Assembly: GCF_000721705.1 (NCBI RefSeq)
Contig: NZ_JOJL01000053.1
Location: 1 to 42,153 of the forward strand
Direction of reading: 5' to 3'
Length of the DNA: 42,153 bases
Origin: Actinoplanes subtropicus
GTDB lineage: Bacteria > Actinomycetota > Actinomycetes > Mycobacteriales > Micromonosporaceae
Both the position numbers and the translations under genes were made by a program. The notes under the pieces are model-generated. The model worked only from the letters and a program-made list of their open reading frames with translations, ran no database searches and was not told the DNA's origin. Shown here piece after piece: positions 31,187 to 39,877 of this stretch; within the stretch, counting starts at the first letter, position 1; every line of letters begins with the position of its first letter.

Positions 31187-31414
31187 ATGCCCTTCTCCGT
31201 GCACATAGATCAGGAAGAGCTGGCGGTACGCGACCTCGCGGCCGGCCTCGCGGGCCCCTCCGCCGACACCCCGGCGGCCGACCAGCGCAAGGCGCTCCAC
31301 GCGGGGCGCCGCGGCGGACGGGACAGCCGCCAGGCCGCGCGCGGCCAGTCCGACCGCGACCACGCCCGCAAGAGCGGTGGCAAGTCCCGCTCCTACGCGT
31401 TCCGCCGCAGCTAG
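31187..31414 (+). CDS. Small basic protein of unknown function (75 aa)
   Basis: AGGAGG lies six bases before the ATG, and third codon positions are almost all G or C, so this is a real gene. The N-terminal 25 residues (MPFSVHIDQEELAVRDLAAG) could form a strand and a helix. The rest is hydrophilic and strongly basic, ending GGKSRSYAFRRS, like the disordered RNA-binding tails of helicases and ribosomal proteins. No signal peptide or membrane segment. It is alone in its transcript, between a candidate attenuator and a strong terminator. I do not recognise the family; RNA or ribosome binding is a guess from charge and context. Confidence 0.75.
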   Translation: MPFSVHIDQEELAVRDLAAGLAGPSADTPAADQRKALHAGRRGGRDSRQAARGQSDRDHARKSGGKSRSYAFRRS

Positions 31415-31424
31415 GAAGCAGGGA

Positions 31425-31454
31425 ACGGCCCGGCGCCGAGAAGCGCCGGGCCGT
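31425..31454. terminator. Bidirectional hairpin terminator
   Basis: A perfect 12-bp stem (ACGGCCCGGCGC and complement) with a 6-nt loop sits between the convergent ends of the 75-aa gene (31414) and the LamG gene (31466). Confidence 0.85.
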
Positions 31455-31465
31455 CGCCGGATGGT

Positions 31466-32272
31466 TCAGCCGAGTTCGGCGTACACGTCGTCGAGTTGGC
31501 CGTGGTACATGTCGCTGGACTTGTTGAAGTTGGGGCCGCCGATGCGCAGCGGCATGGTGTTCGTGATGTTCAGGGTGGCCGGGATCGTCGTGCTGCCCTG
31601 CTGGACGCCGTCGACCGAGATCGAGAGGGACGTGCCCGAGCGCAGGCAGGCCACCTTGTGCCAGACGCCGTCGGTGACCGGGGCGCTGGAGTGGGCGATG
31701 TAGACGGCCGGCGAGCCGACGCCGATCACGACGCACTGGGCCTTGCCCATCTTCTGGCCGATCTGCAGCTTCCACTGGCTGCCGGTGGCGCTGGTGCCCT
31801 TCTGCATGATGTTGGCGGAGCCGCGTACCTCGGTCTTGAGCACGTGCACGCTGGCCGCCCAGCGGAACGGCCGGACGCCGGGGTTGAGGTTGGCGCTGTT
31901 CGGGGCCTCGAGCAGGGCGCGCGCGCAACTGGCGGCGTCCGGGGCGCACAGGCCGGGGAAGGCGGCGTACTTGCCGGTCGGGCCGTCCAGGTATTGCACG
32001 GCGCCCTGGTCGGCGCCGCGCGCGCTGAGCATCGGGCCGCCGTGGCCGGAGGTGTCGGTGACCCGGCCGCCGACGGCGCCGGCGTTGAAGTCCCAGCGCG
32101 CGACCAGGACCGGGCCGGTCGGCGTGGTGGCCGGGGCCGCGGTCGCCGCCGGCGGGGTGTCAGTGGGAGCGGCGGACGCCGCCTGGGCGGTGGACATCGG
32201 GACGATCAGGCCGGCCAGCGCCGCCACCGCGATTGCGATCTTCATACTCCTGAGATCGCCCCGAGTCCGCAT
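31466..32272 (-). CDS. Secreted LamG/concanavalin A-like lectin domain protein
   Basis: A 268-aa exported protein. The signal peptide lies in MKIAIAVAALAGLIVPMSTA and cleaves around AQA-ASA. After a Thr/Pro/Ala linker, the mature protein is one LamG-like jelly roll: VLVARWDFNAGAVGGRVTDT, SANLNPGVRPFRWAASVHV, TDGVWHKVACLRSGTSLSIS, PLRIGGPNFNKSSDMYHGQL and DDVYAELG, the usual end of this fold. No catalytic residues are evident, so a sugar- or surface-binding role is likely. Either ATG 32272 or ATG 32245 can start it; the latter has AGGAG only one base away, so the longer form is kept. Confidence 0.82.
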   Translation of the reverse strand: MRTRGDLRSMKIAIAVAALAGLIVPMSTAQAASAAPTDTPPAATAAPATTPTGPVLVARWDFNAGAVGGRVTDTSGHGGPMLSARGADQGAVQYLDGPTGKYAAFPGLCAPDAASCARALLEAPNSANLNPGVRPFRWAASVHVLKTEVRGSANIMQKGTSATGSQWKLQIGQKMGKAQCVVIGVGSPAVYIAHSSAPVTDGVWHKVACLRSGTSLSISVDGVQQGSTTIPATLNITNTMPLRIGGPNFNKSSDMYHGQLDDVYAELG

Positions 32273-32309
32273 CGTTACCGAAAAAACCGGAAAAAGGGTT
32301 CGAAATGGA

Positions 32310-32693
32310 TCAAACCAGGCCGAACTCCTCGGCGAGGAAGCAGACCGCCACGAGCCGCAGCAGGTGCCAGTCCCCGGTCAGCCACTCGGCCGGGCGCACC
32401 GGCGCCTCCCCGGCGGCGGGAACGTACCGGCCGGACCGGCGGGCGGCGGCGACGATCGACCGGGCGTAGGCGGCCAGGGCCTTCGCGTCCAGGTCCCGCT
32501 CCGCCTCGACGAGCGCGTCCCGCACCGACGCCGCGTGCTGGTCGACCAGGGCCAGCAGGCCCGGGTCGGCGAACGCCGCGACCAGGCCGTCGACGCCCAC
32601 GCGGGCCATCATCTCGTCCAGCAGCGCCGCCGCCGGATCGAGAGCGGTCGCGTCGGTGTAAATCGGGGCGAAGGCGAGGAATTCGTTCGTCAT
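32310..32693 (-). CDS. Small conserved actinomycete protein (DUF6401-like)
   Basis: A 127-aa helical, soluble protein. The pattern LLDEMMARVGVDGLVAAF, DPGLLALVDQHAASVRDAL and the later YARSIVAAARR segment resembles the DUF6401 family found near natural-product genes in actinomycetes; this recognition is tentative. The C-terminus HLLRLVAVCFLAEEFGLV is hydrophobic but too short for a clear membrane helix. ATG 32693 is used because TAGCGT lies seven bases before it, giving a leaderless message. Function unknown. Confidence 0.65.
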   Translation of the reverse strand: MTNEFLAFAPIYTDATALDPAAALLDEMMARVGVDGLVAAFADPGLLALVDQHAASVRDALVEAERDLDAKALAAYARSIVAAARRSGRYVPAAGEAPVRPAEWLTGDWHLLRLVAVCFLAEEFGLV

Positions 32694-32700
32694 GGCGACG

Positions 32701-32706
32701 ACGCTA
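32701..32706 (-). promoter_or_regulatory. -10 hexamer TAGCGT of the DUF6401-like gene
   Basis: Seven bases before ATG 32693, no Shine-Dalgarno. Confidence 0.5.
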
Positions 32707-32768
32707 GGGCCTCCCAAGGGATCCCGACAGAGGGGTAACCGAACGGCACCCGAGCGCCTACGACCCCG

Positions 32769-35700
32769 CTACGCCGGCAGTTGATCCATCGCCTTGTAGA
32801 TGCGTTTGTCCGAGATCGGATACGCGGTGCCGAGGGTCTGCGCGAACAGGTTGATCCGCAGCTCCTCGATCATCCAGCGGATCTCGGCGAGCCCCTCGTC
32901 GGCGGCGCTGAGCGGCGGGAACTCGGCGCGCAGCTCCCGGTACTCGGCCTCGATCTCCTGGATCTGGGTCATCAGCTGCCGGTCGCGGCCCAGGTTGCCG
33001 GCCACCCGGTCGAGCCGGTACACGATGCCGCGCAGGTACCGGGGCAGGTGGTGCAGCTGCTTCCACCCGGCCTCGGTGACGAACCCGGGGTGCACCAGGC
33101 CCTTGAGCTGCTGCCGGATGTCGGCGAGCGCCGGGATCAGCTGCGGGTCGCGCAGGCCTTTCAGGCGCTGTTCGACGTCGTACGCGGTGGCCAGCACCGC
33201 CTGCACCTGGGCGACCACCCCCTCGACCGCGTCGACCAGGTCCTGCCGGACGGCGTCGCGCAGCGAGGCGAACTCGATCGAGGACCAGACCGGCCCGCCG
33301 GCGTCGGCGACCAGCTTGTCGACGGCCGCGCCGGCGCAGTCGTCGAGCAGGTCGGCGATCGACCGGTACGGGTTGGCCCGGGACAGTTCGAGCTTGGCCC
33401 GGTTGTCCAGCCGCCCCTGCAGGAAGCGGGCGGCCGGCGGCAGCGTGAGCAGCAGCAGCCGCCGGGTGCCGGCCCGCATCGCGACCCGCTGCTCGGGCTC
33501 GGTCTCGAAGACCCGGATCGCCACACTGTCCGTTTCATCGACCAACGCCGGAAATACCGTGACTTCGTAACCGCCGCGGACCTGAGCAACCCGGCGCGGC
33601 AGCACCCCGAAGTCGTTGGCGGTGATCCCCCGGCGCTCGATGTTCCCGGCCGCCGCCGAGATCGTCTTCTGCACCTTGGGCGCCAGCCGCCGCCGCAACT
33701 CTTCAAGATCGCGTCCGACGCCAAGCGTTTCGCCCGATTCGTCCACGACACGGAAATTCATCCGCAAATGCGAGGGGACCTCGGCGGGCCGCCAAGCGTC
33801 GCGCGGCACGACCGTGCCGGTCAGGCGCCGCAGCTCACTCCCGATCGCGTCGGTGAGCGGCCCGCGCCGCGCCGGCACCCGGTCGAGCACCGCCTCCGCC
33901 CAGTCCGGCACCGGCACGAAATTGGTGCGCAGCGCCTTCGGCAGCGACCGGATCAGCGCGATCACCACGTCCTTCCGGAAGCCCGGCACCGACCAGCCGA
34001 AGTCCTCCGGGTCGAGCTTGTTGAGCAGCGGCAACGGCACCTCGACCGTGACCCCGTCGGCCGCCGAGTTCGGCTCGAACGCGTACGTCAGGGGCAGCCG
34101 CACCCCGCCGGCCAGCCAGGCGTCCGGGAACGCGTTCGGGTCGACCGTGTCCCGCCCGGCGTTGACCAGCAGGTCGCGGGTGAAGGTCAGCAGATCGGGA
34201 TTCTCCCGGCGGGCGTTCTTCCACCACGAGTCGAAGTGCCGGGCGGTGACCACGTCGGCGGGGATCCGCTCGTCGTACAGCCGGAAAACGGTCTCGTCGT
34301 CGACCGCGATGTCCCGCCGGCGCGCCCTGTTCTCGATCTCCTCGATCCGCTCCAGCAGCCGCCGGTTCTCCTCGAAGAACTTGTGGTGGGTCGCCCAGTC
34401 GCCCTCGACCAGCGCGTGCCGGATGAACAGCTCGCGGCAGAGCACGGGGTCGACCCGGGCGTATCCGACGCGCCGCCGCGGCACGATCGGAAGACCGTAC
34501 AGAGTCACTTTCTCGTACGCCATGACGGCGCCCTGCTTCTTCTCCCAGTGCGGCTCGCTGTACGAGTGCTTCACCAGGTGCGGCGCCAGCTTCTCGGCCC
34601 ATTCCGGCTCGATCCGGGCGTTGACCCGGCCCCACAGCCGGCTCGTCTCCACCAGCTCGGCCGACATCACCCAGCGGGGCTGCTTCTTGAACAGCGCCGA
34701 GCCCGGGAAGATGGCGAACTTCGCGCCGCGCGCCCCGAGGTACTCGCGCTTCTCGCCGTCCTTGAGCCCGAGGTGGCTGAGCAGCCCGGACAGCAGCGCG
34801 GTGTGCACGTGCTGCCCCTCGGCGAGTTCGTCGCGGTCCTCGGCGAGGGCCAGGCCGAGGGTGCGGGCGACCTGCCGCAGCTGCGCGTAGATGTCCTGCC
34901 ATTCGCGTACGCGCAAGTAGTTGAGAAATTCCGACCGGCACAGCCGGCGGAACTGGTTGCCGGACAGCTCCTGCTGTTTCTCGCGCAGGTACCGCCACAG
35001 GTTGAGGTAGCTGAAGAAGTCCGATTCCTTGTCGGTGAACCGGGCGTGCTTCTCGTCCGCCTGCTGCTGTTTGTCGGCGGGCCGCTCGCGCGGGTCCTGG
35101 ATGGACAGCGCCGCCGCGATCACCATGACCTCGGCCACGCAGTCCTGCTTGTCCGCCTCGATGACCATGCGGGCCAGCCGCGGGTCGACCGGCAGCTGCG
35201 CGAGCTGACGCCCGAGCGGCGTCAGGCGGCGCTCGTCGAGCGCCCCGAGCTCCTCCAGCAGCTTCACGCCGTCGGTGATGTTCCGCTTGTCCGGCGGGTC
35301 GATGAACGGGAACTTCTGCAGGTCGCCCAGCCCCAGGTTGGTCATCTGCAGGATGACCGAGGCGAGGTTCGTACGCAGGATCTCCGGCTCGGTGAACTCG
35401 GGGCGCCCCTCGAAGTCCTCCTCCGAGTAGAGCCGGACGCAGATGCCGTCGGCGAGCCGGCCGCAGCGGCCCTTGCGCTGGTTGGCGCTGGCCTGCGAGA
35501 CCGGCTCGATCGGCAGCCGCTGCACCTTCAGGCGGTTGGAGTAGCGGCTGATCCGCGCGGTGCCCGGGTCGATCACGTACCGGATGCCGGGGACGGTCAG
35601 CGAGGTCTCGGCGACGTTGGTGGCCAGCACGACGCGGCGCTGGGTGTGCCGCTCGAAGACCTTATGCTGCTCGGCGGACGACAAGCGGCCATAAAGCGGG

Positions 35701-36677
35701 ACAATTTCGGTATTCCGGAGATTTCGCTTGGCCAGCGCCTCCGCCGTGTCCCGAATGTCGCGCTCGCCGGACAGAAAGACGAGGATGTCCCCGGCACCCT
35801 CCCGCCCAAGCTCGTCGACCGCCTCGGCGATGCCGTCGACCTGGTCCATCGGTTCTTCGGTTTCGTCCCCTTCATTCACCGAGACCAGGGGACGATATCG
35901 GACTTCAACCGGATATGTCCGACCCGAAACCTCGATCACGGGCGCCGGCTTTCCCGACATGTCCGAGAAATGCTCGGCAAACCGCGCGGTCTCGATCGTC
36001 GCCGACGTGATGATCAGCTTCAGGTCGGGGCGCCGCGGGAGCAGATCGCGCAGATACCCCAGGATGAAGTCGATGTTGAGGCTGCGCTCGTGCGCCTCGT
36101 CGATGATCAGTGTGTCGTACCGGCGCAGCTGCCGATCGTTCTGGATCTCGGCCAGCAGGATGCCGTCGGTCATCACCTTGATCATGGTGTCGTCGCTCAC
36201 CTGATCGGTGAAGCGCACCTTGTACCCGACCGTCGACCCCAGCGGCCGGTCCAGCTCCTCGGCGATGCGCTCGGCGACCGTCCGGGCGGCGATCCGGCGC
36301 GGCTGGGTGTGCCCGATCTGACCGCGGACGCCGCGCCCCAGCTCCAGGCAGATCTTCGGGATCTGGGTGGTCTTGCCGGAGCCGGTCTCGCCGGCCACCA
36401 CCACGACCTGGTGGTCGCGGATGGCGGCGAGGATGTCGTCCTTGCGCCGGCTGACCGGCAGCGCCTCGGGATAGGTGACCTTCGGGACCGAGGCGAGCCG
36501 GGCCTCGAGGCGCTCGCGCGCCTGCGCGGCCTCGGCCTCGATCTCGGCGAGAACGGCGGCCCGGGCCGCCTCGTCGCGGATCTTGCGGGTGCCCTCCAGG
36601 CGGCGCTGCAGTCGCCGTTCGTCGCGGGGCAGGAGCTCTTGAAGCCGGGTGCGAAGCGCGGCGGGTGTGGAAGACAT
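32769..36677 (-). CDS. hrpA: ATP-dependent RNA helicase HrpA (DEAH family)
   Basis: A 1302-aa helicase of full HrpA length. Motif I is VVVVAGETGSGKTTQIPK near residue 95, motif Ia TQPRRIAART, motif II IIDEAHERSLNIDFILGYL, motif III ITSATIET, then VVLATNVAETSLTVPGIRYV and the QRKGRCGRL motif VI. After the winged-helix and ratchet regions the long C-terminal part (DUF3418: ANDFGVLPRRVAQVRGG, LLLLTLPPAARFLQGRL, RWMIEELRINLFAQTLGTAY) is complete. Bacterial HrpA helps resolve stalled or colliding ribosomes and processes some mRNAs. Parts of the gene (about 33520-33570 and 35690-35960) use A/T-ending codons more freely. TATTCT stands nine bases before ATG 36677. Confidence 0.96.
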   Translation of the reverse strand: MSSTPAALRTRLQELLPRDERRLQRRLEGTRKIRDEAARAAVLAEIEAEAAQARERLEARLASVPKVTYPEALPVSRRKDDILAAIRDHQVVVVAGETGSGKTTQIPKICLELGRGVRGQIGHTQPRRIAARTVAERIAEELDRPLGSTVGYKVRFTDQVSDDTMIKVMTDGILLAEIQNDRQLRRYDTLIIDEAHERSLNIDFILGYLRDLLPRRPDLKLIITSATIETARFAEHFSDMSGKPAPVIEVSGRTYPVEVRYRPLVSVNEGDETEEPMDQVDGIAEAVDELGREGAGDILVFLSGERDIRDTAEALAKRNLRNTEIVPLYGRLSSAEQHKVFERHTQRRVVLATNVAETSLTVPGIRYVIDPGTARISRYSNRLKVQRLPIEPVSQASANQRKGRCGRLADGICVRLYSEEDFEGRPEFTEPEILRTNLASVILQMTNLGLGDLQKFPFIDPPDKRNITDGVKLLEELGALDERRLTPLGRQLAQLPVDPRLARMVIEADKQDCVAEVMVIAAALSIQDPRERPADKQQQADEKHARFTDKESDFFSYLNLWRYLREKQQELSGNQFRRLCRSEFLNYLRVREWQDIYAQLRQVARTLGLALAEDRDELAEGQHVHTALLSGLLSHLGLKDGEKREYLGARGAKFAIFPGSALFKKQPRWVMSAELVETSRLWGRVNARIEPEWAEKLAPHLVKHSYSEPHWEKKQGAVMAYEKVTLYGLPIVPRRRVGYARVDPVLCRELFIRHALVEGDWATHHKFFEENRRLLERIEEIENRARRRDIAVDDETVFRLYDERIPADVVTARHFDSWWKNARRENPDLLTFTRDLLVNAGRDTVDPNAFPDAWLAGGVRLPLTYAFEPNSAADGVTVEVPLPLLNKLDPEDFGWSVPGFRKDVVIALIRSLPKALRTNFVPVPDWAEAVLDRVPARRGPLTDAIGSELRRLTGTVVPRDAWRPAEVPSHLRMNFRVVDESGETLGVGRDLEELRRRLAPKVQKTISAAAGNIERRGITANDFGVLPRRVAQVRGGYEVTVFPALVDETDSVAIRVFETEPEQRVAMRAGTRRLLLLTLPPAARFLQGRLDNRAKLELSRANPYRSIADLLDDCAGAAVDKLVADAGGPVWSSIEFASLRDAVRQDLVDAVEGVVAQVQAVLATAYDVEQRLKGLRDPQLIPALADIRQQLKGLVHPGFVTEAGWKQLHHLPRYLRGIVYRLDRVAGNLGRDRQLMTQIQEIEAEYRELRAEFPPLSAADEGLAEIRWMIEELRINLFAQTLGTAYPISDKRIYKAMDQLPA

Positions 36678-36739
36678 GGCGCAGCAAGAATAGGCGGATC
36701 GCCCCCGAAACGCCTGGTGATTATCGCCGCGTTCGCCGC

Positions 36740-36812
36740 CGGTGAGATGACTTACGGTTTCCGACGCCCGCGGGGTTTGCAGGTGACGGAGACCGCAAGT
36801 CATCTCACCGGT
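36740..36812. terminator. 25-bp near-perfect inverted repeat between akr and hrpA
   Basis: Arms 36740-36764 and 36788-36812 (starting CCGGTGAGATGACTT) differ at one mismatch and one G-T wobble, with a 23-nt loop. It lies after the stop of the aldo/keto reductase gene and before hrpA on the same strand. No U tract; probably a terminator. Confidence 0.65.
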
Positions 36813-36847
36813 TACAAGGCGATCGCCGCGGAGCGAAGCGGAGCCGG

Positions 36848-37621
36848 CTACTTTGCCAGGCCGTCGATCGCCGTCATCTCGTCGGCCGTGAGCTCGAATC
36901 CGGAAATGTCGAAGTTTGTGGCGATCCTCGCGGCGGTCTTCGACTTCGGGATCACCACGATCTCGTGCTGGACGTGCCAGCGCAGCACCACCCGCGCCGG
37001 GTCGACGCCGTGCAGCGCGGCGATCTGGGTCAGCACCGGTTCGTGCAGGTTGGTGGTCTTGAACGGCGAATACCCCTCGACCACCACGCCGCGGGCCCGG
37101 TGCCCCTCGACCAGCTGCGGGTTCCACAGGGTCGGCCCGAAGCGGATCTGATTGACCGCCGGCGTCTCCCCGGTCGCCTTGGCCAGCTCGTCGATCTCGT
37201 CCAGGTCGAAGTTGCTCACCCCGATGTTGCGGGCCAGCCCGGCGTCGCGCAGCTCGACGAACTCCTGCCACACCGGCACCGACCGGCCGCGCGACGGCGG
37301 CCAGTGGATCAGCCACAGGTCGACCGCCTCCACCCCCAGCTGCCGCAGGCTCTCGGTGAGGGTGGCGCGTTCGCGGCCGGCCCGCTCGGGCGGCAGCTTC
37401 GTGGTGACGAAGACCTCGTCCCGGGGTACGCCCGAGTCGGCCAGCGCGCGGCCCACCTCGGCCTCGTTGCCGTACATGGTGGCGGTGTCGAGGTGGCGGT
37501 AGCCGGCGTCCAGCGCGGCCCGGACCGCCTGGTAGGCCGACTCGCCCCGGATCTGCCAGGTGCCGAAGCCCAGCAGCGGCATCGCCGGGGCGGACGGCAG
37601 CGGAAGCGCGGGAATGCTCAT
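36848..37621 (-). CDS. Aldo/keto reductase
   Basis: A 257-aa NADPH-dependent reductase of the AKR5-like group (2,5-diketo-gluconate reductase style). It shows MPLLGFGTWQI, then GYRHLDTATMYGNEAEVG with catalytic Asp and Tyr, FVTTKLPPE with the catalytic Lys and DLWLIHWPP with the His, so the tetrad is intact. The cofactor end reads VVIPKSKTAARIATNFDIS, with the usual PKS...R pattern. Full length for the family. It starts 11 bases after the histidine kinase stop and may be cotranscribed with it. Physiological substrate unknown. Confidence 0.93.
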   Translation of the reverse strand: MSIPALPLPSAPAMPLLGFGTWQIRGESAYQAVRAALDAGYRHLDTATMYGNEAEVGRALADSGVPRDEVFVTTKLPPERAGRERATLTESLRQLGVEAVDLWLIHWPPSRGRSVPVWQEFVELRDAGLARNIGVSNFDLDEIDELAKATGETPAVNQIRFGPTLWNPQLVEGHRARGVVVEGYSPFKTTNLHEPVLTQIAALHGVDPARVVLRWHVQHEIVVIPKSKTAARIATNFDISGFELTADEMTAIDGLAK

Positions 37622-37632
37622 ACGCCCCAGTC

Positions 37633-39831
37633 TTACTCGGCCGGCTGCCGATCCGGTACCAGTGAGCGCGGCCGGGTGCTCCTCATCGCGGCCCGCTCGG
37701 CGTGGGCCGGGTCGAGCCGCTCGCCGGCCGGCTCGGGCTCCGCCAGGGGCAGGGTGAAGTGGAAGCGCGTACCGCCGCCGGGGTTGTCGCCGACGCCGAT
37801 CTCCCCGCCGTGCCGCTCCACGATGCGCTTGCAGATGGCCAGGCCCAGCCCGGTGCCGGCGTATCCGGCCGCGGCGGGCGCCCGGTGGAACCGCTCGAAG
37901 ACCGCGGGCTTGTCGGCGTCCGGGATGCCGATGCCGCGGTCGGCCACCTCGATCCGGGCCCAGCCGGGCCCGGCGGGCGTGGCGGTGATCTCGACCTGGG
38001 CGGCGCGGCCCGGGCGGACGTACTTGACGGCGTTGCCGATCAGGTTGTCCAGCACGTGCCGCAGCATCCCCGGGTCGGCGTGCACGACCGGCAGCGGTCC
38101 CACGTGGAGGTCACCGAACGACCGGTCCTGCACCACCTCGCCGACCAGCCCCGCCAGCGGCACCGCCACCCGGGCCAGCGGCGCGTCCCGGGCCGTGGTG
38201 TAGGCGAGCAGCGTGTCGATCATGCCGGCCATCCGGTCGACGGCCCGCAGCACCCGCTCCAGCGACGGCCGCGGGTCGTTGTCGTCGTCGAGCGCCTCCG
38301 CGGCCGCCTCGCAGTGTCCGCGCACCGCGGTCAGCGGCGCCTTCAGGTCGTGCGCCACCACCCCGGCGAACACCGCGAGGTCGTTCTCGTGCCGGCGCAG
38401 TTCGGTGATGTCCCGGAACACCGCGACGGCGCCGCGCAGCCCGGCGGCCGGGTCGAGCGGCCGCCCGTCGACGCTGATCAGGATGCCCTCGGGCCGCGCC
38501 GCGTTGCGCACCACCATCTCGACGTCGTGCGCCGGCTCCCCGCGCAGGGCCCGCAGCAGCGGCATCTCGTCGAGCGGGAACGGAGTACGCCCGTCCGGCC
38601 GGAACAGCCCGTAGTGCTCCTGCCAGTCGCCCGGCCCCGGGTCGTCCCCCTCGATCCCGGCCAGTTCCCGGGCGGCCGGATTGCGCAGCAGGTGCTCGCC
38701 GTTCTCGTCGACCACGCTGACGCCGTCGCCGATGGTGGTCATCACCGCGCCGAGCAGGGCGGCCTGGCGGCGGCTCTCGGCCTCGGCGGCGCGCAGCCCG
38801 GCGGTGGCCGCGTGCACCCGGGCCAGGGCCCGCTCCCGCCCGGTGGCCAGCACGTAGACCAGCCCGGCCAGCATCACGGTGATCGCCAGGCAGCCGCCGA
38901 GCACGGCGCCGGGCAGGCCGCTGTGCGCGCCGGGCAGCCGCCGGGAGTCGGCCCGGACGGTCAGCGTCCACTCCCGGTCGGCGACCTCGAGCAGGGCGTG
39001 CCGTTCCAGGTCGGGCCGGCCGGGCGCGGGGTGGCGGGCGACCACCGGCCGGCTGCCGTCGCTGTTCTGCGCCCGCAGTTCGCCGTCCAGCTGGCCCTGG
39101 CTGACCGCGGCCAGCACGCCGCCGAGGAAGTCCTGCCCGCGGACGCTGAGCACGAGCCAGCCGCGGAAATCGGGATCGGCGGTGCGCGGCCAGATCGGCG
39201 CGGCGAAGACGAACGAATGCTGCTGCCGCGCCGCCGGCAGGTTGCGGTCCCGGAGCAGCACGTACGCGTCGGAGACCGTCGGCACGCTCATCCGGCGGGC
39301 GTCGGCCAGCGCGGACGCGGCTTCCGGCGCGGCGGAGAGATCGACCCCCGCGCGTACCGGCTCCTCGGCGAGCCCGCGGGCGAAGATGGTGAAGAAGTGT
39401 TCGGCCCCATGCCCGGCCGGCCGCAGCAGGAGCCCGTCCGACCCGCGCGAGCGCCACAGCCGCTGCACGGCCGGCACCTGCGCGGCGGTGGCCGGCACCA
39501 CGTAGGTGAGGCTGGACGCCCCGATCAGCGAGGCGGACCCGAGCGGCGAGGTGGCCGCGTCGAAGTCCTCCCAGGTCAGCCGCGGGTCGGTGGCGAGCCC
39601 GGCGGCGGTGGCGGCGAGCAGCGAGCTGAACCGGCCGGTCTCGGTGACCAGCGCGGCCCGGGCCATGGCGGCGCGCTGGTCCATCACCCGCTCGGCGTTG
39701 TCGTGCTGGGACCGGCGCACGGCGGCCTGGATCAGCAGGGTGACGGCCAGGCCGGCGACCACCACGGCGGCAGCCAGCCAGGTGCCGGTCCGCCGCCCCC
39801 GTTGCCTCACCAAAGCGAGCGTAATACGCAT
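37633..39831 (-). CDS. CHASE-domain PAS sensor histidine kinase
   Basis: A 732-aa membrane kinase. One helix near residues 16-38 and another near 310-330 bracket an extracytoplasmic CHASE domain (SLIGASSLTYVVPA, RGLAEEPVRAGVDLSA, FVFAAPIWPR). A PAS domain (about 355-475, AVMTTIGDGVSVVDENGE) leads to the HisKA box FAGVVAHDLKAPLTAVRG with phosphoacceptor His near 493. The HATPase has NLIGNAVKYVRPG, VADRGIGIPDAD and GTGLGLAICKRIVERHGGE. CHASE domains sense small molecules such as adenine derivatives or peptides. No response regulator gene is adjacent, so the partner is elsewhere. Its GGGGG ribosome site is inside the hairpin at 39833-39867. Confidence 0.92.
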   Translation of the reverse strand: MRITLALVRQRGRRTGTWLAAAVVVAGLAVTLLIQAAVRRSQHDNAERVMDQRAAMARAALVTETGRFSSLLAATAAGLATDPRLTWEDFDAATSPLGSASLIGASSLTYVVPATAAQVPAVQRLWRSRGSDGLLLRPAGHGAEHFFTIFARGLAEEPVRAGVDLSAAPEAASALADARRMSVPTVSDAYVLLRDRNLPAARQQHSFVFAAPIWPRTADPDFRGWLVLSVRGQDFLGGVLAAVSQGQLDGELRAQNSDGSRPVVARHPAPGRPDLERHALLEVADREWTLTVRADSRRLPGAHSGLPGAVLGGCLAITVMLAGLVYVLATGRERALARVHAATAGLRAAEAESRRQAALLGAVMTTIGDGVSVVDENGEHLLRNPAARELAGIEGDDPGPGDWQEHYGLFRPDGRTPFPLDEMPLLRALRGEPAHDVEMVVRNAARPEGILISVDGRPLDPAAGLRGAVAVFRDITELRRHENDLAVFAGVVAHDLKAPLTAVRGHCEAAAEALDDDNDPRPSLERVLRAVDRMAGMIDTLLAYTTARDAPLARVAVPLAGLVGEVVQDRSFGDLHVGPLPVVHADPGMLRHVLDNLIGNAVKYVRPGRAAQVEITATPAGPGWARIEVADRGIGIPDADKPAVFERFHRAPAAAGYAGTGLGLAICKRIVERHGGEIGVGDNPGGGTRFHFTLPLAEPEPAGERLDPAHAERAAMRSTRPRSLVPDRQPAE

Positions 39832-39832
39832 T

Positions 39833-39867
39833 TCGCCCCCACCGGCCGGTTCGGCCGACGGGGGCGA
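39833..39867 (-). terminator. Hairpin between the SH3-glucosaminidase and histidine kinase genes
   Basis: Outer arms TCGCCCCC (39833-39840) and GGGGGCGA (39860-39867), with an inner CGGCC/GGCCG pairing, form a long stem 10 bases after the upstream stop. It ends one base before the histidine kinase ATG (39831) and contains the only Shine-Dalgarno-like run, so it may both terminate and hide that ribosome site. Confidence 0.65.
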
Positions 39868-39877
39868 GATGACGGGC

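Noticed and set aside
32769..37316. Extended 1515-aa form of HrpA
   Set aside because: The extension crosses the long inverted repeat and the aldo/keto reductase gene; ATG 36677 starts the recognised protein.
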